This document shows, one piece after another, positions 56,756 to 64,000 of a stretch of DNA of 64,000 nt. Under the pieces are notes generated by a model that was given only the letters and a program-made list of their open reading frames with translations, searched no databases and was not told where the DNA came from. The stretch comes from Vicia villosa. Taxonomy: Eukaryota > Streptophyta > Magnoliopsida > Fabales > Fabaceae. Within the stretch, counting starts at the first letter, position 1; every line of letters begins with the position of its first letter. The position numbers were made by a program, and so were the translations under genes. The stretch lies in assembly GCF_029867415.1 (NCBI RefSeq), contig NC_081186.1, positions 25,857,915 through 25,921,914 on the forward strand, in the 5' to 3' direction.

Positions 56756-57448
56756 AAAATGTACGGCAAAGCTCTATACTTGGTTTTCCTGTCTGTGTTC
56801 AACGAAGGATCTTTAAGATATTCTATAATTGAAACTCTCCGATCTATGTTTGCTAGAGCGTCAATGGCCAATACTTCAAATTCTTCTTCATTTGCATAAC
56901 CCAAACGATTTCTCTCCAAGTCACTTGGAGATAGCTTGGTTGCCCTTGCTTTCCCTCTTACTTCAATTAATTCCTCTAGCTACCTTTGAAATCTTATATC
57001 CTGAAGCTATCTGTGCTAAATTATTAGCCTCTTGATTTTTAATTCTAGGGACATGTTTTATATCTATGTATTCAAATTTTTTAAGCAACCTATTTGCAAT
57101 AACGAAATACATGATCAGGTTTTCCTTGATGCACTTATACTCCTTCGTCAGTTGCTTGATTACTAGTTCTGAGTCACCCTTGATTTCGACCCTGGTTGCC
57201 CCCAATTCCAACAAGGCTTCAAGTCCTTCTATCAAGGCTTCGTATTTTACCTCATTGTTAGAGCATGAAGGTCCTTCGATTATATACTTAAGTTTTGTTG
57301 GAATTCCATCAGGCGAAATCAGCAGAATCCCAACTCCACTGCCTTCTTTATGGATGGAACCGTCGAAAAACAATCTCCAAGGCTTTAACTCAACTAGGAG
57401 TTGAGGAGTCTCAACCACTGCGTGGTCTACTATAAAATCTGAGACTAC
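56756..57448 (-). pseudogene. Element D: second (archaeal-type) RNase H and link to integrase
   Basis: Reads LFFDGSIHKEGSGVGILL (catalytic Asp), NNEVKYEALIEGLEALLELG (Glu), IKGDSELVIKQL (Asp) and VPRIKNQEANNLAQIA. A second RNase H of this type after the normal RT-RNase H is a hallmark of the Tat lineage. The frame stops at 56,963 and is followed in another frame by the linker (VLAIDALANID, RALPYILM) that leads into the integrase at 46,451 across element B. The break between the two RNase H domains is a TAA at 57,449. Confidence 0.85.
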
Positions 57449-59022
57449 TTACCCATTCATAGCTTTCAAAGGCATGAAGGCTAAAGAATACTCAGTTAGG
57501 GCTAGAGCCCATTTGCCAATTCGACTGTGCATTAAAGGCTTAGATAACATGTACTTGATAACATCAAAATGAGAGGAGACATATAAATCTATTGGCTTTA
57601 TATAATATTTGAGTTTAGTACATGAAAAATGCAAACATAGGCACAACTTCTCTATCAAAGTGTATCTAGTTTCTGCATCATTTAATACCCTACTTAGGTA
57701 ATATATGGCCCTCTCGACGCCATTTTCACCTTCTTGCGCTAACATACTACCTATAGAAGTGTCTAAAGCTGATAAATACAATCTCATAGGCTTCTTTCCA
57801 TTTGGTGGTGACAAGATAGGTGGATTCATCAGATACTGCTTTATCTTGTCGAAAGCCACTTGATGTTCACTTGTCCACTCGAACTTTCCATGCTTCAGAC
57901 GCAAAAGAGTAGAGAAGGCTTGGATTCGACCACTTAAATTTGAAATGAATCTCCTCAGGAAATTTATCTTCCCTAATAAAGATTGTAACTCTTTATTATT
58001 TGATGGTGCTTTGGTCTCCATAATAGCCTTTGTTTTATTTTGATTAATCTCTATCCCTTTTTTGTGGACCACAAAGCCCAGAAAATCTCCAGCCTGCACA
58101 CAAAATACACATTTAAGAGGGTTCATCTTTAAGCCATGCTTTCTCATTCTTTCGAACGATTGGCTCAGATGGGTTAAATGATCTTCGTCTGATATAGACT
58201 TTATGACTATGTCATCTATATAAACCTGCATGAAGGTTTCGATGTAATCATGAAAAATATAATTCATTGCCCATTGGTATGTTACCCCAGCGTTTTTAAG
58301 ACCAAAAGGCATAACATTCCATTCGTAAGTGCCTATTGCCCCTGGGCAAAGAAAAGCTATTTTGGAAATATCCTCTTCTGCAATGAAAATTTGGTTATAC
58401 CCGGAATAATCATCAAGCATGCTAAGATACTCATACCCTGCAGCTGAATCAACTAGCATTTCAGCCATGGGCATTTGGTATTCATCTTTAGGAGTTGTTG
58501 CATTTAGATCGTGAAAATCTATGCAAACTCTTAAAGAACCATTTTTCTTAATAACTGGAACTATATTTGCAATCCATTCAACATACCTGGTGGTCCGGAT
58601 GAAATTGCAGCGAAGGAGTCTTTCGACCTCCTTTTTAATCTTCGAAAGGATCTCTGGAGCGAATCTTCTTGGTGTCTGCTTGATGGGCTTCTTGCCATCC
58701 TTAATAGGCAGTTTTAATTCGACCAGCTCTCTCTTCAAACCAGGAATCTCATCATATTCCCAATCAAAACAGTCTTTATTTTGTTTTAATAATTCTACTA
58801 ACCTGTTTTTCATCTTGGGGTCCAGTTTAGCACTGATGTATGTAACTCTCTTCGTGGTTCCATCTCCGAGGTCAATCTCTTCTAGTGGGTCCTGTGCTAA
58901 CATCTTTGCGCTTGATGATCCTGGATCTTTCTCGAATCCCAAAGGCTCATCGTCATAGAGAGCATCTAGCCTTTGGTCTATTGTTTCTTCGTGTACTTCT
59001 TCCTCAGGAGGCTTAAGTACAG
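57449..59022 (-). pseudogene. Element D: reverse transcriptase and RNase H (Tat-type pol), 5'-truncated by element C
   Basis: Open for about 520 codons. The RT has PRRFAPEILSKIKKEVERLL, IVPVIKKNGSLRVCIDFHDLN, the first catalytic Asp in LSMLDDYSGYNQI, MPFGLKNAGVTYQ and the active site YIDD in QVYIDDIVIKS. The linked RNase H has LYLSALDTSIGSMLAQE and ETRYTLIEKLCLCLHF. It copies element RNA to DNA. It stops at TAA 57,449 (usually Gln here). The first 15 or so codons of the open frame (59,068-59,023) are LTR C sequence; the protease and N-terminal pol lie beyond element C, outside the window. Confidence 0.9.
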
Positions 59023-62000
59023 TGTTCGCTGTCGCACGCTCGCGAAAAATGAACAGAGTCGCCACCAATATATTTATCCCAAAGCGGGAAAGGAATATCA
59101 GAAAACCTGGAATAAGAAAGGATAAGAAAAGGTCTTTCGACCAGAGATAGGGTACGGGAGTCGGTTACGCGAGGGGAAGGTACTAGCACCCCTCACGCCC
59201 ATCGTACTCGATGGTATCCACCTATGTTTGTTGCTATCTAAAGGGTGTATAAATCTAAAGCTTAATTACTAAGGGAATGCATGCAAATGAAAGAAAAGAA
59301 ACACGGGGAAAATAAGGTTTAAATAGTTGTGCTCGCTTAGGCCCCGCGACCCAATGCCTACGTATCCTTTTCAGGAATCAGAGCGCCGTAGTTCGGCTCT
59401 TTAGTTTTTGTTTGTTTTTGTGTTTTTTAGTGGACGAAGTTACATTCGCACTCCGCTGCTCGACCTCTGGAGTCTTAAGCTGGGAATGGAGCGGAAATAA
59501 CGTGTCCGATTTAGAAGGAAGAATGCCTTGAAGGCAGGAGAAAGAATGCCTCTGAGGCAAGAGAGAGAAGAAAGATTTTGAGCGTTTCGAGGAAATCCCT
59601 TAAGCAAGGGAAACTCGAGTTACTCTTTGGTTTGTGTTTTTTAGAGGTTGGGAACTTACGCCTGAATGGAACCCTTAAGCAAGGGAGCTCCAAGCACTCG
59701 AACATCCCTTAAGCAAGGGAAGTTACAAGCTTCCATTCCCTTTTTATTAGTCAAAGTATTTATTAGTCATTTTTTAGGCGTTTTCTTTGTATTTTTTATG
59801 GGAAATTTATTCAAGTATTTTTAGATGTTTTAAGTGTTGTAAAAGAAAAGAAACTAGCCTAAGTGAAAACTAGCCTAATATGAATGGGAATTTCTACCTA
59901 ATATTATCATGGTTTCTACCTAAGGTTAGGATTAAAAGAAGCATGAAAAATAAAGCGGTAAGTAGAATATTGAAAATGGCATGAAAAAGAACAAGTCAAA
60001 ATATAGTAAAAGACGAATTAAAATACTACTATTTTTTTATATTGATTTTTATGAAGGAAATTGAATTACAAGTCAAGCAAAAGACTAAAAAACAAATAGC
60101 CTAAAACTAATATTTTTAGTGATTGTTTTCTATGTCAAAAAAATTAGTACTAATGTCTAAGAATATAGGAGGAAAATCAGCGTTAATCACCTAAAAGAAA
60201 TGGCAAAAAACTAATCAAGACTAAAATTAAAACTAATGGAAACAGGGGGGTGCAGTACTGAATAGGTGTAAAGAGTGATTGGGGCGCAGGGCCCAAAGGA
60301 CTGGCCCAGGAGAAGTTTTTTTGTTATTTGCAGATTTTTGTGATGAAAAAGAAAACTAAGAGATTTCATGGGCCAACTATGGGGATGCAAATCGCAATTT
60401 CGTGGCCCAAGAGCATTGTTCAGATTCATCAAATTATCACGTTTCTTTTTGATCCATTAATCAGACTAATTATTATGGTGATTCACTTAATTAAACCTTA
60501 TGTCAATAATTGAGAGGTTAATCATATAGAAACTAATTCCGTTCAATGCAATCAATCCTAATTAACGTCAATTAATCAATTAATCAAGAGATACAGAATA
60601 AAATAGGAAGAAGAGGGCTTAGGGTTACCTCTATGTGACGATCCCAATTCTCTCTACTTCTTCCACAATTGCGAACTCGCGGCGGAACTCCGATCAACTC
60701 TCTCTCTCTGGTCTCGAGGTCCTTCCCGTTCACATTCTCTCGATCGTCTCTCACTCTTCCTCTTCATGAACGGCGCGCAGAGAGTCTCGTCGTCTCCGAT
60801 CAAAACTCCGGCCAACGCCATAAACAAGCTCCCGTTTCTGCCCTCTCGTTTTTTGTTGATTCAACCATGGCGGAGAGCAAACTCGAACTCATGAAATGAT
60901 TTGAGGATTACCAATCGGAGATTCGTCCGAAGCACCATTGATAGCTCAGGTTTGTCTTCGAAATCGCATCTTCATTATTTGGCTCCTTCTTCTCCTTCTA
61001 ATTTCTTGCGCCTTTGGTTGTTGTTCGTGATGATGTCGATGATGAGCGTTGTTGCGATGCGTTGAGGATGATGATGTTGATTGTTTGTTGTGCAGATTGA
61101 TGGTGCGCGATGATGATGATGGTGGTGTTGATTGAAGCTAGAAGGTTCTGCGATTCGTTTTGCTGAGAGAGAAAGAGTTGCAGAAGTGGTGAAGTTTAGG
61201 ATGAAGATGATGAGAGTGAAGATTGTGAAGGTTTGTGGAAAATGATTGTGGAGAAGAATGGCGTGAAGATCTGAAGAGAGTTGCAGCTCTGCTTTTATAG
61301 GTAATTCCTCTTCTCAGAATTCTGTTAGATTCAGTTAGGAGTTGTTAGAGGTGGTTTAGGTTAGTTATGAATCTGTGGGAATTGGTTAGAAGAGTTAGTT
61401 AGTGTAACTGATTTCTGTTATGGCAGTTAGTTTGTTAGAAGTTAGAACCGTTAGTTATAAAACAGTTAGGGGTTAGTTAGGAGAAGTAACTGAAAGTTAG
61501 TTGGAGGTTGGTTTGTTATGAATTCAGTTGGGGAAGTTAGTATGGTTAGGAAATTCTGTTTTTATTCTTTTATGAATTGTTTCTGAACTGGTTTAGTTAT
61601 GCAGGTTTTGGATTATGATTTTGCATACAAGAGGGAAGGTGAAGGCTTAAGGCATAAAGTTCAAAGAAAGGGTGGGTGAGGCAACAGTGGAAGAAGATAG
61701 AGCTTGAAGTTTAGCAATACTTGTTTAGTGAATCTGTTGTGATTGTATATATATATGTTAGATGAACTCGAACATGATGGCGATGATAGATTTGGATGTA
61801 TAGTTCCCAGAGTTTGTATTGCAAATAGTGAGTTTTGTTTGTATTTTGAATTCGAACTTGACTGATAAATGTAATTGAAACGCGGCTGGATTTGAATGAT
61901 TGCAAAGCACCTTCTATTTGAGAATCTTGAACTGGAACTTGGTAGAGAATGAATAAATCTCAAAGTCCATGGATGAAATAGATGAGAAAGAGATAAACTT

Positions 62001-62408
62001 ATTTGATTTCCACTTGAATTTTGACCTTATTTTGAATGAAACTCTTCTCCATAATATTGTCTTGATTGGTCCTCACTTCTCAACGAATCCCATATTAACC
62101 TTCCTTTGAAGTAACAAATATATGATAAAAACCATGAATTGTACCATAATGAATGAAGCAGTCAATCCTCAATAATGTAGTACTCAAATTTCAATCTACC
62201 ACCATTATAATATTTTGAAGAAATTCTTGAATAGGAATTAGTCTCAAAGTATAGAAACAACGAATCTTTAATAATTTAAGATCTTTGATTTTAATGCCGA
62301 TGGTTGCTTAATGATGTATGATTTTATGGATGACCTAAAATGCAAGTGATGTTAAAACAAAAAGCCAGTTAGAAATAAATTAAGGTGGGCAAATTTTGGG
62401 GTGCAACA
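59023..62408 (-). mobile_element. 3' LTR of Ogre/Tat-type element C
   Basis: 3,386 bp. Sense start TGTTGCACCCCAAAATTTGC at 62,408 preceded by a PPT; sense end GCGACAGCGAACA at 59,023, where the RT of element D resumes. Contains GAGTCGCCA (59,056-59,064, plus reading), the conserved hairpin (59,169-59,197), mini-hairpin repeats (59,521-59,720), a CTCTCTCT run (60,699-60,712) and a GC-rich stretch near 60,660-60,900 with no supported gene. The left flank TACAG (59,018-59,022) may be its target duplication; the partner is outside the window. Confidence 0.8.
59521..59720 (-). repeat. Mini-hairpin repeats in LTR C
   Basis: TGCCTTGAAGGCA (59,524-59,536), TGCCTCTGAGGCA (59,547-59,559) and three copies of CCCTTAAGCAAGGG (59,597, 59,672, 59,706). 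Each is self-complementary. Confidence 0.8.
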
Positions 62409-62423
62409 GCTGCCCCTATTTAA
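62409..62423 (-). promoter_or_regulatory. Polypurine tract of element C
   Basis: Sense TTAAATAGGGGCAGC directly before the 3' LTR, equivalent to the tract of element A at 24,022. Confidence 0.75.
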
Positions 62424-64000
62424 TCATCTTGAACCTGAGTGAGAGATTGGCGCTAGCCTTTCGAGCAATCAAGGTAAGAGACGATTAAATACCAAGTGAA
62501 CTTGAAAATTTGCCTAATGAGAGATAAGATCCACTGGGGAAAGTGATAGTGTCATTTATTGAGGAAGAATGGTATCAATTCTGGATTGAACGAGGTAACT
62601 CTGGGTTAGAAATGAAATGGAATTCAACTCTGAGTTGAAGAAGAAAAGTGGGTCAACTCTGGGTTGAAGAACGGAGAAAAGTCAACTCTGGGTTAGATAC
62701 AAGATAAACATCGATTCTGGATCGAGAAGGGAAAGAAGAACATCAACTCTGGGTCGAAGATAAGATGAGGATATCAACTCTGGGTTGAGAAAAGGAAAGA
62801 AGAACAATTAGGGATGATTGTCAACTCTGGGTTGAGAAGAAAATAAAGAAAGAAAACCATCAACTCTGGGTTGAGGAGAAAAAATCAGGAAAGAAGACTG
62901 TCAACTCTGGGTTGAGTAGGAGAGGTAAAAGATAACTATCAACTCTGGGTTGAAAGGGAAAAGAAACAAGACAACCATCAACTCTGGGTTGAGTGGGAAA
63001 AAAGATAAGGGATCAACTCTGGGTTGAATAAAAGATAACTGTCAACTCTGGGCCGAATGGGAAAAAGACAAGAATCAACTCTGGGTTGAAATAAAAGGTG
63101 AACATCAACTCTGGGTCGAATAAAAGGTGACCGTCAACTCTGGGTGAGTGGGAAAAGGTAAGGATCAACTCTGGGTCGATTAAAAGACAAACATCAACTC
63201 TGGGTTGAATAAAAGGCGACCGTCAATTCTGGGTGAGTGGGAGAAAGGATAGGAATCAACTCTGGGTTGAATAAAAGGTGGCCGTCAACTCTGGGTGAGT
63301 GGGAAATATAATTAACTCGGGGTCAAAAGATGAAAGGAGGGTCAACTCTGGGTTGAACACAAAGACATCAACTCTGGGTTGAAGAAAGATGAACATGATT
63401 GACTTGAGGAGATGGCACCACAATGGTAACTCTGAGTGCCCCAGTGGAATATCAATTGATTGCTTGTAGAGAACCCATCTGATGAGTAACTTGGCTTATG
63501 CTTCACATGCAAATGTTTGATTTATTTGTGCACTTCTGGAAATGCAATGCAATGAGTTCTATATGCAGTGTACTGATGGATTGTTCAGGGTTTCTGCTTT
63601 GATGTGGAATAGATTAAGTGGAGTTCTGAACTCTGCTTGATTCATGATAGGGTGGATGCCCCTGATTTGTTGATGATTGGATCATGCGGGTGAAATGATA
63701 ATGAGAATGCAATGATATGCATGATGTATGTATGATTATGAATGGGATGATTGTCTCCAAGATACCAGGAATGGGTGGAGGATTCCTTGCAGGGAGGTTG
63801 TTGCTTGAAGGATAGAACTTGTGAAGGTGAGGTGTTTAGTTTGACTCCTCGACACTTGTCCTGATATCTGCCACTTGCTTGGGGATGGAAGAAAGAATTG
63901 TCACTAGCTTGCCCCAGCTTGTATGACCTTTTGAGATAGAATTTGACATGCTTGAATCATGGAGATGTGCAATGGTCTGCCCCAGTGTTGATAACAGAAT
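62424..64000 (-). repeat. 3' UTR of element C with a tandem mini-hairpin array
   Basis: From 62,575 to 63,385 the 15-mer TCAACTCTGGGTTGA recurs some 25 times at 25-45 bp intervals, separated by A/G-rich spacers. From 63,400 to the window end the sequence is unique, with ATGCAATGCAATG and GATTATGAATGGG-type low complexity, resembling the 3' UTR of elements A and B. The pol of element C would lie further right, outside the window. Confidence 0.85.

Noticed and set aside
60669..60899. Possible GC-rich exon with Arg/Ser-rich product in LTR C
   Set aside because: No splice or domain support; it is part of the LTR and the opposite strand is the element's sense strand.
62575..63385. Regularly spaced short repeats resembling a CRISPR array
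   Set aside because: Eukaryotic retrotransposon 3' UTR; spacing is irregular, spacers are low-complexity A/G and no cas genes exist.

Overview
The window is plant nuclear DNA made almost entirely of nested retrotransposons, with one intact-looking host gene. The size and type of the elements (Tat/Ogre-type Ty3/gypsy elements with 2-6 kb LTRs and tRNA-Arg-like primer sites, Athila-type LTRs with the TGGCGCCGTTGCCGGGGA primer site, a plant L1-type LINE, a SIRE-like copia relic), together with a seed-type Kunitz inhibitor gene, point to a large-genome legume, most likely tribe Fabeae (pea/vetch/lentil group). The species is inference; no search was possible.

Layout. 1-1,925 (minus): three exact LRR exons of a receptor-kinase-type gene running off the left edge, beside a truncated group-I bZIP pseudogene. 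2,560-3,500: decayed Ty1/copia pol. 4,227-4,994 (plus): Kunitz inhibitor gene with TATA box, signal peptide and AATAAA. 6,305-7,002: small duplicated repeat and a foldback MITE. 7,584-16,282 (plus): one long Tat/Ogre-type LTR split by an L1 LINE (8,310-13,277, minus). 16,873-17,890: Athila-type LTR relic. About 17,890-27,060 (minus): element A, with a 6.1-kb 3' LTR, a 2.4-kb hairpin-rich 3' UTR and the integrase C-terminus. 27,061-27,160: N gap. 27,161-39,770 (minus): four near-identical Athila-type LTRs alternating with about 1.9-kb internal segments (3.48-kb period). 39,771-45,077 (plus): two decayed spliced genes antisense to the neighbouring pol, the first broken by an Athila 5' end (41,336-43,163). 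45,269-59,022 (minus): element D, a Tat-type pol (RT-RNase H, second RNase H, integrase), split by element B (46,452-56,750, flanked by the 5-bp duplication CCATC). 59,023-64,000 (minus): 3' LTR and 3' UTR of element C, inserted in the RT end of D.

Order of events read from the nesting: D inserted first; B and C later jumped into D; the Athila multimer and the Athila fragment entered the antisense genes next to D. The pol of D carries nonsense changes, B has lost pol, and the A/Athila junction is hidden by the assembly gap, so no complete autonomous element is present.

The most interesting signal is structural rather than coding. Several unrelated tandem arrays in the LTRs and 3' UTRs of these elements consist of small hairpins whose stem letters change between repeats while pairing is kept. 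A longer bulged hairpin sits about 100-150 nt inside the 3' end of all five Tat/Ogre-type LTRs, next to a 9-nt copy of the primer-binding sequence. Several of the LTRs also hold sense-oriented tRNA-like A-box/B-box cassettes. I found no literature-independent way to prove function; covariation tests are given with each finding.
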